From Eutreptiella sp. 'Long Island Sound 2002' (lineage: Eukaryota; Euglenozoa; Euglenophyceae; Eutreptiales; Eutreptiaceae): a DNA stretch of 64,000 nt. The notes under the pieces were generated by a model. That model was not told the origin of the DNA, did no database searches, and saw only the letters and a program-made list of their open reading frames with translations. The translations under genes and the position numbers were made by a program. Shown piece after piece: positions 19,700 to 31,973 of the stretch (position 1 is its first letter; each line of letters begins with the position of its first letter). The stretch covers positions 106,966,025-107,030,024 of the forward strand of contig OZ038379.1 in assembly GCA_964036045.1 (NCBI GenBank), given 5' to 3'.

Positions 19700-22150
19700 A
19701 GCGGGGGCAGACTACCAGGCGAGGTGGGCGGGGGCCTGGGGGGGGAGGGTCCCGTGCCCGGGGTCCTGGAGCGGCACGGGGAGGACGTGGACCTGTGGTG
19801 GCGGTGGGGGTGGCGGTGCCTGGGGGAGCGGGAGCAGCGGTGGCGGGGGCTGGGGGTGGGGGACGGGTACGGGCGGAGGAGGGAACGGGAGGGGGAGGTG
19901 GACATGGGGCGGCGGTGGCGCGCTTGGTGGCGTCTGGGGGAGCGGGGGTGGTGGTGGCGGGGGCTGGGGGTGGTCGATGGGTATGGGCGGCAGGGGGGAA
20001 CGGGGAGCCTGGCGGGGCCTGTGGGGGGAGGGGGAGGTGGACCTGGGGCGGCGGTGGCCTGCCTAGCGGCGCCGGGGGGAGCGGGAGCGGTGGTGGCGGG
20101 GGCTGGGGCTGGGGGTCGTGTAGGGCTGGAGGGGGGAGGGGGAGGTTGACATGGGGCAGGGGTGGCGCTCATGGTGTCGCCCGGGGGACTGGGAGCGGCG
20201 GTACAGGGGTCCCGGGGGGTCGTGGTGGCACCTGGGGGAGCGGGAGCGGCGCGAGTGGGTGGTTGAGGCGCGCTGCCGGTGTGGGGAGTGTGGGCGTCGG
20301 GGGCGAGTGTGCCGTGCGGGGGGGGGGCGGGAGCGCCGCGTTTGCGGGACCGGCCCTCATCGCTCGAGTCGGGCCAGTCAAGAGGCGTCGGCGGGTCGTG
20401 GGGGGCTTCGCGTGGTGCCGCCTGGTACTGGGGGGGGGGGAGGTCCCCCGTCGTCCATGGATCCGCCATGTAGGGGTGTGGTGGCGGCAGCAGCTGGTGG
20501 TATGGGTCGAGTGACTGTCCCTGGCAGGGTTGAGCCCGGGGGGCCCCTTCGGCATGGACGTGGTTGCCAGGGGGATACAGTTCCTGGTACAGGGGGGGCT
20601 GTCCCCTGGTGGTAGGTGGGGTATGCGGGTGGAGCGCTCAGTGGCTACCATCCCATTCGCTGGTGCTGTTTGTGCACGGGGGGTTGTGGCCCGGTGGGGT
20701 AGGGTAGTGGGCAGTGGTAGTGGTGGGGGTGGTGTTGGTGGTGGTGGTGGTGGGGCCGCTGGTGGTGGTGGCGTTGGTAGTGGTGGGGTTGGTGTTACGG
20801 GTATGGCCCTTGGACCCCTTGTGGGTATTCCGGTCCCCCTTGTGGGGGTGGGGGGTTGGGCAACGTGCGCAGCCCCTGGGGCTGCACTATGTGGTAGGCA
20901 GGGGGGGCGGGTCGGGGGCCGGGCTTGACGGTGATGGTGGTCGAGGGGTCCCACGTTCCTGGGTTGGTTTGGCCGGCGGTGGTGGTGGTTTGTGGGGGAT
21001 GGATGACGGGGCGCTTGGTGACGGGGATGTTGACGAGGGTTTGGACGGGGTCGTGTTGGGTGGCCGCCTCTGTGGTCGTGGTGGCTGCCGGTGGGAGGGT
21101 GGCGAGGGTTGTGGTGGATGGGGGGTCCTGGCTTGGGTTAGGGTTTGGGGTGGGGCGGTGTCGGTATGGTTTGTGTCGTTGCGTTTGTGGTGTTGTGTGT
21201 GCTCGCTTGGGCGCCGGTTTGGGTTTGGGGTCGGGTTCCGGGTTGGGGTCCGGTTCCAGGTTGAGGAGGACGTCTGTCCGGAGGTGTGCGGGCGCCGATG
21301 TTGGGTCGGGGGTCCACCCGGTGCGTTGCCGGGGTGCCTGAGTCGTCTGTCCGGGGGTCGGGGGGTCGGTGCGTGCGGCCGCGGCTTTGGCCTTTGCCGT
21401 GGCCTTGAGGATGAGGGCGGCGGGGAGGGGGGGGTCGGAGAATGAGGTGGAGGAGGTGGATGAGGCTGAGGATGAGGAGGAGGTGGTGGACGCGGGTTGG
21501 GCTGTGATGCGGGCGGGCTTGTGGGTGGTAGCTTCTGCTGCGGCCACGGCAGGGAGGATGGAGGGAATGTTCTCGGGCTGTAGGTTGGGGGCGGGCGGCT
21601 GGGGGGGCCCGGTCGTGACCTGGCTGCCCGGCGGGCCGATCTGGTCGGCAGCGGCGGGGGGGGGAGGCGCGGGGCTGTGGCCTTCTCCTTCCGGGCTTAG
21701 CTGGGCCGGGGTCCTGCAATGTGTGAGGTTGTGTGGGTTGGCGTCCGCGGGGGGGAGCAGTTCGCGTGGGCTGCATTCAGGGGCCGGGGGGGCTGGGCCT
21801 GGGTCTTCTGGGGTGTGTGCGGGGGGCGTGGATGGGCCACTGGGTGAGGTGGGCGTGCCGCGGGGCGCGGGGCTCCTCTTGGCGGGTGTGTGCGGGTTGT
21901 CGAGTGTGGCGGGTGGTGAGGGGTGTCCGGCGGGTGGGTGTGTGGCGGGCGTGTGCTGGTGTTCGGGCGGGTCGGGGAGGCCCGTGTCGCGGGGCCCGGG
22001 GGTGCGCGAGATGGTGGGCGTGTGTGGGTCTCCGGCTGAGCAGCGAGAGGTGAGGGGCATGGGTGGGGATTGTGCAGTGGGGTGTGTTGTGTCGGTGTAT
22101 GTGTCCGCTCGCCGCGGCGCGCTTGCGTGGCCAGTTGTAGGCCGGGCGGT
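19700..22150 (-). CDS. Host LINE ORF3 Ser/Thr/Pro-rich linker
   Basis: The ORF 22,642-20,795 (615 codons) and overlapping frames encode low-complexity Pro/Thr/Ser/Ala sequence with a poly-Ser block and a Pro-Lys tract ending near RTDVLLNLEPDP. The corresponding part of the giant LINE (about 53,820-54,238) has the same order: Ser/Thr tract, Lys/Pro/Ala tract, then LPEDVLYDVRPQP. It probably encodes a disordered linker between the peptidase region and the C-terminal domain. The frame is uncertain in places because many frames are open. Confidence 0.45.
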
Positions 22151-23250
22151 TTGGAGGAGAATCTTGCCGTCTTCTGCTGCCGCGGCAAGGATTTCGCAGA
22201 CCAGCTTGCGTATCTGGTGGACCTCTTGGTCAGTGGTGGGAAGGGGGTATGCTAGCTTTGGGCTAAGACCTACGCGGCTGAGGACCCTGTGGATGGCGTG
22301 GTACCCGCAGGTGAGGGATTGCTGCGGTCTGGGGGGGGGATTGGCCGCGTGTCCGGGCCCCCCTCGATTTGTGTGTGGGCGGTGGGGATGGCCCAAATCC
22401 AGGGCACGGTCCCCGTGGGTGGCCAGCGGCGTTGGATCCAGTGGGTCAGGCAGAGCATGGCCAGTCCCAGGTGGTAGCCTGCCATCCCTGAGGTGATTTC
22501 GGCCAGGGCGCGGGCTGTGGGCTTGTCCCCTTGCTGGAGGACGCCCCTGAGGACCCTGTGCTGGGTGATGGGGTCCCCTACTGCCCCTGGTGGGGCGGTC
22601 CCTGGGGCGAGCATGGTGTGTGTCCCTTTGACGAGCCATCACGGGCCGGGGGACGTAGCTGTAGCGGCTATCAGGTAGTAGTGCCCGCGCTCGAGGACTG
22701 TAACCCAGACGTCCGGCGGGGGTCGGTCACTGTCTGTAGGTGGGGGGGGGGGGGGTCGTCGTCTGGGGTGCGGAGGCCGGCGGCGCGGAGGGCGGTGTCG
22801 CGGGTTGCTGCGCTGGCCTGTTCCCGCTGCTCCGGGCGGTTCGGGTCCGCTGGGTGGTCCTTCTCCGCTGGGGCCCGTCGTAGGCGTACGGTCCCTCGAC
22901 GTGTGACGTTGACGTCGGTGTCGTGTGTCAGGGCCTGGCCCCACTCGATGGGGGGGATCCAGACATGCTGGCCCCCGGTGTGTTTGCGGGCTCGCCAGAG
23001 TACGAGGTCTACGATGGCCTCGTGGAGGCCGTTGCCTGGGGTGGTCAGGTCCCGGAGGGCTTTGACGCCGAGCTTGGTCCAGTCCACTTGTAGGCGGTAC
23101 CAGCCCAGGGGGGTGGTCGGGGCCCTGCCTTGGAGGGTTGCTCGGAGGAGGTTGGGGTCGCGGATGGTGGCCGGTGTGAGGGGGGGGTGCCCCGGGTCCG
23201 GGGGGGTGGGCTGGATGGGTTGCCGGGGTCTTGGGCGTCTACGTCGACGT
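22151..23250 (-). pseudogene. Host LINE ORF3: Ulp1/C48-like cysteine peptidase region, frameshifted
   Basis: Conserved in order with the giant LINE across four frame segments. GNGLHEAIVDLVLW and HVWIPPIEWG (22,980-23,060) match GARDFLFDAFLHV and RIWVPPIDWG at 43,660-43,790. GHYYLIAAT (near 22,690) supplies a candidate catalytic His. A TGA near 22,640 replaces a residue before WLVKGTHTML. Near 22,300, QQSLTCGYHAIHRVL gives a Gln followed by a Cys-Gly pair, as in the Q...CG signature of Ulp1-type peptidases. The catalytic order His, Asp/Asn, Gln, Cys fits clan CE. The shift near 22,335 lies in a 9-G run and the one near 22,745 in a 12-G run, so assembly error is possible. Function is inferred from motif order only. 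Confidence 0.5.
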
Positions 23251-23397
23251 ATGGTTGGCCCTGGTTGGGCTCGGCCGGGCTGGGGGGTGCCGGGTGGCTT
23301 CTTGGGTGAGAGATGGGCTTCGGGGTTCTGTGGTGGTGTCTTGGAGGCCTGCGGATGGAGATGGGGGGCGCGTGCGGGGCGCGGAGTGGGTTAGTGG

Positions 23398-24233
23398 ACG
23401 TCTAGGTCATGCACGGCATGGTAACGAATGAGACGCTGCATGGGTTCCCTGGCGGTGGGGTCGGTGAGTTGCTCCGCGTGTGTTAACAGGAGGTGTTTGC
23501 GGTGCACCATTTGGGCCGCTGCTCTGCGCACTGCTTCTAGCTGGAGGTGCGCTGCTGCCTCCATCGGGCTTTCCGTGTGTTTGGTGAGGTGTCAGTGCAG
23601 GGCCTGTGTCACCGCCCCTCTCATGGTGGCTTCTTTGACCAGGGGACCCCGGAAGAGGTGTTTGCAGGCCTGGTGTGCGTGGCTGTGGGTTGGCCATCCT
23701 TTGTGTTGTCGTAGGGTTTCCGCCGGGGACCAGCCTACTAGCGTGTCCCTGCCTGTATGTTGGGGGCATTTCTTGAAGTGTTCCCAGTCCTCCGGGGTGG
23801 TGTGGTCGCACGGGCAACGGGTGTGTTCCTCGGGGACGTGGATGTGCTTGTGGGCGAGCCATCTGGCGACCCTGGTGAGGAATGGTAGTTGCTCCCTGAG
23901 GAGCTGGATGGGTCTTTTTTGGAGGTGGGCTGGGACGTTTGCTGGGCGCAGTGCTGAGCGGTAGAGGGGGATTTGCAGTCTGTCCTGGAGCTCCTGGATG
24001 TGCGCTCGACTGTCTGTGTCGCCGAGCACGCGGGCGAGATGTTGGATGGGGTTGGGGTAGTGGTATGCTCTGTCGTGGGAGGAATAGGGGGCGTCCTCTG
24101 GTACCCAGTCCGGGGTCTGATGGGGCCTGGGTACGGGGGGTATGTGTTGGAGGTGTGTGTGGTTTCGGCCGAGGTCAGGGATCTGGAGGGCTGGTAGGTG
24201 CGTTGTGCGCTGGTGTACTGCCTGGTTTACCAT
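23398..24233 (-). pseudogene. Host LINE pol C-terminal domain with CxC...H...C finger
   Basis: Matches 40,367-41,134 of the giant LINE along its length. The shared core includes YHYPNPIQHLA, LYRSALRPANVPAHLQK, RCPCDHTTPEDWEHFKKCP (finger) and, after an in-frame TGA at about 23,592, LLTHAEQLTDPTA. The finger corresponds to the Cys/His motif commonly found C-terminal to the RT or RNase H in LINEs, which is thought to bind nucleic acid. The frame ends with TAA near 23,398. Confidence 0.75.
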
Positions 24234-24239
24234 TTCCGT

Positions 24240-24830
24240 ATTGGTGTGTGTGGGACTCTTGTTTCACGATGTGGAGTTGGACGTAGGGGGGAAGGCTGCG
24301 AAGGGCTTTCCAGAGCAGTAGTGCCTGGGTGCTCAGGCTCGTCGCCGTGGCTTTGTGAAGTGGTTGCCTTGCTATGCGGAGGAGCAGGTGTGTATTGACA
24401 GTGGCGTCTACCACGAACCAGACCCGGACGATGTGCGGGAGGTGGGCGGGTAGGTGGGCCGCGATCTCGGCGATGGCGTCGGCCATGGCCTCTAGCTCCC
24501 CGTGGGTGGAGGCCCGATAGGTGGTGTGGCCTGTGTGGTGGTACATGTGGTAGTGTCCGCCGGTTTGGGTTAGCTGCAGGGTGGCCCCGCCCGGTGATGG
24601 GCGTGAGGGCGGATTCGCCTGAGGCGTCGGTAAAGAAGAGCCGGTCTGCCGGTGATGGTTGTGGGAGGCAACATGGGTTCATGAGCAGGTAGGCGTATAT
24701 GGCGAGGCCTGTGGGTTGTGGGCTGCAGGATGGGGGTGGCGTACACCCCTATTCCTTTGGAGATGATGTGTTTCGCTTGGGGGGACATGGCTATGAGTCC
24801 CTGCTCCGGCTGTCCTTGTGTGAGGTAGGA
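24240..24830 (-). pseudogene. Host LINE RNase H region
   Basis: FFTDASGES (near 24,640), STHGELEAMADAIAEI (near 24,500) and WFVVDATVNTHLL (near 24,410) give the Asp, Glu, Asp set of RNase H1 in correct order and match the same motifs at 39,910-40,150 of the giant LINE. Three frames are used, so at least two indels have occurred. Its upstream end, IYSYLTQGQPEQGL, is cut at the insertion target. Confidence 0.8.
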
Positions 24831-24838
24831 GTAGATGT
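24826..24838 (+). repeat. 13-bp target-site duplication, left copy (giant LINE)
   Basis: TAGGAGTAGATGT. The same 13 bases occur at 56,496-56,508. On the left, host-LINE coding sequence precedes it; on the right, host-LINE coding sequence follows it. This length is typical of LINE target-primed reverse transcription. Confidence 0.9.
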
Positions 24839-24875
24839 CCTTCTCCATGTACCTCCCCACCCACCTTTGTGCCCA

Positions 24876-25300
24876 TTAAGACACGCTTACTCTTGGGCGT
24901 CGCAAAAAACAAAGAGTCCAAGACGTAAAGAATAAGTAGCAAATCATGAATGCATTAAACAAACACGCCACTCTTGGGCGTCGCAAAATACAAAGAGTCC
25001 GCAAACCAACGGTTAAGAAGCATATGCCGCCATGCAAGCATTAAGACACGCTTACTGTTGGGCGTCGCAAAAAACAAAGAGTCCAAGACATGAAGAATAA
25101 GTAGCATGTCATGAATGCATTAAGCAAACACGCCTACTCTTGGGCGTCCCAAAATGCAAAGAGTCCACAAACCAACGCGTAAATAGCATACACCGCCATG
25201 CATGCATTAAGACACGCTTACTCTTGGGCGTTGCCAAAATCAAAGAGTCCAGGACGGGAAGAATAAGTAAGACACCATAGGAAGCAATGTGTAAAGAAAA
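24876..25300 (+). repeat. 83-bp tandem repeat, 5 units
   Basis: The core TCTTGGGCGTCGCAAAA recurs at about 24,891, 24,972, 25,056, 25,138 and 25,222 (steps of 81-84 bp). Alternate units are more alike, giving a ~165-bp higher-order period. Each unit contains ACTCTT, about 18 bases, then AAGAGT, a potential small hairpin. It sits at the very 5' end of the giant LINE. Confidence 0.9.
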
Positions 25301-25394
25301 ATGTTTCAACAAAAACAAAGAGTCCGCAACTTTGCATGCCACGGTATGGCACACGCGGGCACGCACCCACACCCACACCGCACACACCATGCAA

Positions 25395-28040
25395 CACACC
25401 GAGCACGCGCACCGGTGAACAGGGGCCGGGAGGCCCAGGACACGGCACACGCAAACCGCACACCGGACACCACACACACCGCAACACACCGCGACAACGG
25501 AGAACACGAACCAAGTGTCCCAGGACACCACACGCACAACACAACACGCACCACACGAGCACACCAGCGCAAAAGGGCCAAAAAGCACACGCAACACCAC
25601 GCACAGAGCGTGCACAGCGGTGAACAGGAGCCAGGAGGCCAAGGACACCGTATACACAACACCACAAACAGAGCATGCACACTGATGAACACGAGCCAAA
25701 AGGCCCAGGACACCGTACACGCACCACCACACACAGGGCGTGCACACTGGTGAACGGGAGCCAGGAGGCCCAGGACGCCGTACACGCACCACCACACACA
25801 GAGCGTGCACACCGGTGAACAGGAGCCGGGAGGCCCAGGACACCGTACACGCACACAGAGCGTGCACACCGGTGAACAGGAGCCAGGAGGCCCAGGACAC
25901 CGTACACGCAACACCAGACACAGAGCGTGCACACCGGTGAACAGGAGCCAGGAGGCCGAGGACGCCGTACACGCAACACCACACACAGAGCGTACACACC
26001 GGTGAACAGGAGCCAGGAGGCCCAGGACGCCGTACACACAACACCACACGCAGAGCGTGCACACCGGTGAACAGGAGCCAGGAGGCCCAGGACACCGTAC
26101 ACGCAACACCACACACAGGGTGCGCACACCGGTGAACAGGAGCCAGGAGGCCCAGGACACCGTACACACAACACCACACACAGAGCGTGCACACCGGTGA
26201 ACAGGAGCCAGGAGGCCCAGGACGCCGTACACGCAACACCACGCACAGAGCGTGCACACCGGTGAACAGGAGCCAGGAGGCCCAGGACGCCGTGCACGCA
26301 ACACCACACACAGAGCGTGCACACCGGTGACTAGGAGCCAGGAGGCCCAGGACACCGTACACGCAACACCACACACGGAGCGTGCACAGCGGTGAACAGG
26401 AGCCAGGAGGCCCAGGACGCCGTACGCGCAACACCACGCACAGAGCGTGCACAGCGGTGAACAGGAGCCAGGAGGCCCAGGACACCGTACACGCAACACC
26501 ACACACAGAGCGAGCACACCGGTGAACAGAAGCCAGGAGGCCCAGGACGCTGTACACGCAACACCACGCACAGAGCGTGCGCACCGGTGAACAGGAGCCA
26601 GGAGGCCCAGGACACCGTACACGCAACACCACGCACGGAGCGTGCACACCGGTGGACAGGAGCCAGGAGTCCCAGGACACCGTACACACAACACCACACG
26701 CAGAGCGTGCACACCAGTGAGCAGGAGCCAGGAGGCCCAGGACACCATACACGCAACACCACACACAGAGCGTGCACACCGGTGAACAGGAGCCGGGAGG
26801 CCCAGGACACCGTACACACAACACCACACGCAGGGCGTGCGCACCGGTGAACGGGAGCCAGGAAGCCAAAGACACCGTACACGCAACACCACACACAGAG
26901 CGTGCACACCGGTGAACAGGAGCAAGGAGGCCCAGGACACCGTACACGCAACACCACACACAGAGCGTGCACACCGGTGAACAGGAGCCAAGAGGCCCAG
27001 GACGCCGTACACACAGCACCACACGCAGGGCGTGCGCACCGGTGAACAGGAGCCAGGAGGCCCAGGACACCGTACGCGCAACACCACACACAGAGAGTGC
27101 ACACCGGTGAACAGGAGCCAAGAGGCCCAGGACGCCGTACACACGCAACACCACACGCAGAGCGTGCGCACCGGTGAACAGGAGCCAGGAGGCCCAGGAC
27201 ACCGTACACACAGCACCACACGCAGGGCGTGCGCACCGGTGAACAGGAGCCAGGAGACCCAGGACACCGTACGCGCAACACCACACACAGAGCGTGCACA
27301 CCGGTGAACAGGAGCCAAGAGGCCCAGGACGCCGTACACACGCAACACCACACGCAGAGCGTGCGCACCGGTGAACAGGAGCCAGGAGGCCCAGGACACC
27401 GTACACACAGCACCACACGCAGAGCGTGCACAACGGTGAACAGGAGCCGGGAGGCCCAGGACACCGTACACACAACACCACACGCAGGGCGTGCGCACCG
27501 GTGAACAGCAGCCAGGAAGCCCAGGACACCGTACACGCAACACCACACGCAGAGCGTGCACACCGGTGAACAGGAGCCAGGAGGCCCAGGACACCGTACA
27601 CGCAACACCACGCACAGAGCGTGCACACCGGTGAACAGGAGCCAGGAGGCCCAGGACGCCGTACACGCAACACCACACGCAGAGCCTGCACACCGGTGAA
27701 CAGGAGCCAGGAGGCCCAGGACACCGTACACTCAGCACCACACGCAGGGCGTGCGCACCGGTGAACAGGAGCCAGGAGGCCCAGGACACCGTACGCGCAA
27801 TTCCACGCACAGAGCGTGCACACCGGTGCACAGGAGCCAGGAGGCCCAGGACACCGTACACACAGCACCACACACAGAGCGTGCACACCGGTGAACAGGA
27901 AGCAGGAGGCCCAGGACACCGTACACACACCACCACACACAGAGCGTGCACACCGGTGAACAGGAGCCAGGGGGCCCAGGACACCGTACACACAACACCA
28001 CACACAGAGGGTGCACATCGGTGAACAGGAGCCAAGCGGC
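25395..28040 (+). repeat. 65-bp minisatellite, about 40 units
   Basis: Unit landmarks are GGTGAACAGGAGCCAGGAGG, CCCAGGACACCGTACACGCA and ACACCACACACAGAGCGTGC. Spacing is 65 bp over most of the array, and the first three units (25,395-25,610) are degenerate. On the minus strand the unit lacks stops in all three frames. Because 65 is not divisible by 3, the reading phase rotates and yields ORFs of 992 and 1,051 codons with a 65-residue super-repeat. I regard these ORFs as artefacts. Three further degenerate units lie at 55,740-55,925 in the giant LINE 3' UTR. Confidence 0.95.
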
Positions 28041-28524
28041 ACAGCACACCACACGAGCAACCCGCCCCCAAAACGAACCCAGCCCACGCCGCCCTGCAGG
28101 AAAGAAACACCATGTCAGACCACCAAGACCAACCGTCCGGCCAAGGCCAACCCAGCGGGTACGAAGAGGGTGGGCAGGCAGGGCAGGCCGGCGAAGAGGG
28201 GAAAGCGAGAGAAGAGGAACCGAACCCCCCCCCCCCAGCGTGCACACACCCCACTGCCGCGCACCGGGCCACAGCCGGGCGCCAACAGGGCCCGCCATGG
28301 AGCCAAACGGGCCCGCCAGAGAGAGGGTGTGTCTCCGCGCCCGCGCAACAGCACGCCCGGGCAAGGAGCGCGCGCCACACGCAGGCCAAGCAGGGCACAC
28401 GCGCAGCACCGCAAGCCAGCACGCACCACGGCACAAAACACGACACCACCACGGCAAACACCCACGGACGACGACGAACGAGCCGCCAAGTACAAGTCCA
28501 AGCCCCGCAGTCCCCACAGCGCGA
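28041..28524. other. Unique spacer between minisatellites
   Basis: Purine-rich to C-rich sequence with no repeat unit and no recognisable ORF product. It includes a 12-C run at 28,227-28,238. Nothing else is seen. Confidence 0.4.
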
Positions 28525-28890
28525 CAGCCGCCGTCCGGATGGACGTGTGTCCGCCCGGCAGTGAACCCAGCCCCTGCCGGCTACGAACCTGCTGCCGTCC
28601 GGATGGACGTGTGTGCGCTTGGCAGGGTACCCAACCCCTACCGGCTACGGAACAGCCGCCGTCCGGATGGACGTGTGTGCGCCCGGCGGTGAACCCACCC
28701 CCTGCCGGCTACAAAACAGCCGCCGTCCGGACGGACGTGTGTGCGCCCGGCAGTGAACCCAGCCCCTGCCGGCTACAAAACAGCTGCCGTCCGGAGGGAC
28801 GTGTGTGCGCCCGGCAGTAAACCCAGCCCCTGCCGGCTACGGAACAGCCGCCGTCCGGAGGGACGCGTGAGCACCCGGCAGGCACGCACT
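28525..28890 (+). repeat. 64-bp minisatellite, 6 units
   Basis: CCGTCCGGATGGACGTGTGT recurs at 28,531, 28,595, 28,659, 28,723, 28,787 and 28,851, a constant 64-bp step. The unit sequence is unrelated to the 65-bp repeat just upstream. It lies in the 5' region of the giant LINE. Confidence 0.95.
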
Positions 28891-31800
28891 GCATGCCGGA
28901 CGGGCTACCGGACCACCGGGCCCGCGCAACCCGGAGGGGTGAGTGCTCAGTTATCGCAAACCACACGCCCAACGGTACCACACCCAACACCACCCGCAAT
29001 GACACACCGTTACCACCACCATGCACGCCCATCCGCCACCACACACCCAAGGCCCATCATCAGGGCCACCCGCCGATACCACAACCACCAAGCAGTCCAG
29101 CCACAACCACCACCACCACCCGCCACCGGCCACCCACAGCATCACCAACAACATCCTCCCCCCCGGCAGCACTGACGACGCCGTCGCCAAGCACACCACC
29201 ATCCGCTCCGCACCACACCTGCAACACCCCCACGCTCCACACCACCCACAGCACCCACACCGGAAACCGCCAACACCGCCGTCCCACCCTTACCACCTGC
29301 AGCACCGTCACCATCGACGTCGTCAGCGGCAAAACCATCACGCCCGACCACAGCGCGCGAACGACACGCCCACAACCAGCAGCCAACCCCAAACACCCAC
29401 ATCGACACCACCCACGCCGACCAGACCCCACAACACCCACGCAACGCACACGCCGGCCACGCTCCACCAGACAACACAAACCACCACACGCACGGCAACA
29501 GCGCACCCGACGCCCACAGACCCCCCGCAATCCGCACCACGTACACACCAACACGCGCACCCGCACCCAACCACGCCCACCAAGTGCCCGGCGCACCGAC
29601 CACCACACGCACAGGCAACCGCCCAACGCCGGCACCGACTGCACGGGCAGACAGGCAGACAAACCACCTCGTCGGCATCACCGACAGCACCATCACCCAA
29701 GCCACCACCTGCGGCACCAACGCCACCATCGCCCGTTGCACCAACGGCAACCCCCCCTCAGGCCCCCCACCACCCGTTCCCAACGCGTCACCTACGGCAC
29801 ACACCGGCCTCACCGTCACCCAGTGCATCGCCTACGTCACCCTCGCCATCGGCACCACCGACGACACCACCGCCCACAGCACCCCCAGCAACACCCTACG
29901 TAGGGACAGTACCAGCAGCGCCACCAACAGGCACATCACACGCAACACCCACATCAACATCGCCACCACCCATGACATCACCCGCAGCGCCCTCACTATC
30001 GACGTCACCGGAAGCAACCCCACCGCCGACATCACCAGTTACACCACCACCCACTGCACCACCTACAGCGACCACCGGAGCCGCAGGCCCCCCCAGCGCC
30101 CGCCCCGTCACCTATGACACCATCAGCGTCACCAACCCCGTCGCCGCCCGGCGCGTCACCCGAAGCACCCACGTCAACAACACAAACCCGTTTCGACGCC
30201 TACAGCACCCCCCCCGTAGGCGTCACCAGCATCTCCTCCACCCATTGCATCGCCCACAGTGCCCCAGCCCAACCCACTGCGCCTTCGGCGCACACATACC
30301 CGACACCCACACAAACCAACCACGCCCACACTGCCCACCACTCCATCAGCCCACGCCATGAACACACCCACACGCACGCCCACGCCCGGCGACGCCACCC
30401 AGGCACTAACCAGGAGCCGCGATCACCCACGCAAGCGCCACGCCACCACTGCCGCAAACCACCCGCCGTCAGCGCCCCCCGGACCGGCGCCGTGGGAACC
30501 GGAAGCCTGGGGGCCGGCGCACACACCGGGAACCCAGAGCGCAACAGCCAGCCGACCCCCGTCCCCCACGACACCCACGCCCACACCGCCGCCGACACCG
30601 GCACACATCCACACCAACGCACAGCACCCCAGCCAGCCCCCCCCCCCCAAAAAAAAAACAAAGCCAAACAAGCCAGCGAAAAGAGAGGAGCAAGGGAAAG
30701 GCAGAGGAAGGGACCGCGCGGGGAGCAGAAGGCAAACACGCAAGCCCACACACGCGCGCCCCCCCCCCCCAAGCCTACCCGACCCCGCATGTCCCGCACC
30801 CTCCCAGGAACCGCAAAGCCCAAGACCACCCCCCAGGCACCACCACAACAGACCACCATGAGGAGCCGCCGAGGACAACACACGACACACCGCCGCCAAC
30901 CACACGGTCGACACCCACACAAGCCCCACCCCAACAACCCGCCGCACCCACCGCTGCGGCGCCCCAACACACAATGGTGCCCCCATGGATGCGGTACACC
31001 CCAAAAACCCCCTTCAGCCAGCCGACCAGAGGCCACCACGGGACGCACCAAGGGGACACCGCGGAAGACCCACCCACAGTGAGGCCCCGACACCCGCTAC
31101 CCGCCGGCAGCCTACCACGGGCCCACCCCACACCCGAGCAAATAGCCCCCCCCCCACCGTGGAAACGATACACCTCAGCCACACAGCGCCACTCACCACC
31201 CGCGGGCACCGCACCGGGGCCACAACACGCCCAAGATGCCGCGACCCACCGACCCGCGGACCCCGCAAACGCAATAGCCCGCGCGTTGCCCATACACAGC
31301 GCTCCCCGCACCACTGGGCCCACTCAACGGTGGGCCAACACCCCCAAGCACCACACGACCACACCCCCCTGGTTGCGACACTCCAGTCCCGCACACCCCG
31401 CCCCAGGGGACCCCAGGCCCCACGCCACACCGACCCCGCACGGCCCACGTACTGAAACACGCCAGGAGGACGATCAAGAGACCGCGCGGGGCTGCCTCAC
31501 ACCGCCAGAGGACAAATCACGGGCGACAACCCACCCCACGAGACCTGGACACGGTGCCCCCCCCCCCCCCCCACCGGGAAGGCCACAACACAACACAACA
31601 CCACCATACCACACCGCACCCCCCTCCCCCACCCGGGGGCACGGGACACCACAGCCCACCAACACAGGAACGAAGCCGCGCCACGCCGACTCCGCACCCC
31701 ACCCCACCGGCACCACCCCTGGAAACCCCGCACACCTCACGCCAGCTCAACGCCCACCACCGGCCACAACCCGAACCGCACACAGGGGCAACACCACCGG

Positions 31801-31973
31801 CCAGGACAGCCACCAGCGTGCAGCCACACACCACAACCACGCCAAACGACGCGCCTCCCCGGACACCGGCGCACGACCCCGCACCGGCCGCCGCACGTGC
31901 CCCGAACACCAACATCACACGCACACCGTGCCATGAAGCAGCACCCCAACATGTGAACACGCACGATGACCCC
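28891..31973 (+). other. C/A-rich 5' region of the giant LINE
   Basis: About 3.1 kb with few G or T bases on the plus strand. All plus frames are largely open and encode Pro/His/Thr/Arg-rich low-complexity chains (for example 29,021-30,361 and 30,974-31,936), while minus frames give Val/Gly/Trp-rich ones. With no motif and no frame preference, this is best treated as 5' UTR, possibly grading into a disordered ORF1 N-terminus. Confidence 0.5.

Larger units (their letters stand above)
16928..24838 (-). mobile_element. Host LINE, 3' part (minus strand)
   Basis: The downstream half of a minus-strand non-LTR retrotransposon, from the RNase H region (near 24,830) through the C-terminal finger, the ORF3 peptidase region, the Ser/Thr/Pro linker and the C-terminal domain to a 3' UTR and an ACCT-type tail at 16,928. 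Its coding sequence breaks at the 13-bp target 24,826-24,838 and resumes on the same strand at 56,508. The last residues before the break on the right (HYIYS) and the first after it on the left (YSYLTQGQ) are adjacent in the intact homologue of the giant LINE (AYVTQGR at about 39,700). Frames change several times, so this is a decayed copy. Confidence 0.85.

Noticed and set aside
25109-28461. Minus-strand ORFs of 992 and 1,051 codons as real Cys/Trp-rich proteins
   Set aside because: They arise from a 65-bp tandem repeat lacking stops in every minus-strand frame; all three frames are open simultaneously and the phase rotates each unit.
25395-28890. CRISPR array (regular ~65-bp repeats)
   Set aside because: Whole units repeat with no unique spacers, no cas genes lie nearby, and the context is eukaryotic retrotransposons.
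29021-31936. Several 300-450 codon plus-strand ORFs as ORF1 exons
   Set aside because: They are Pro/His/Thr low-complexity, open in several frames at once, and have no counterpart in the host LINE part that is visible.
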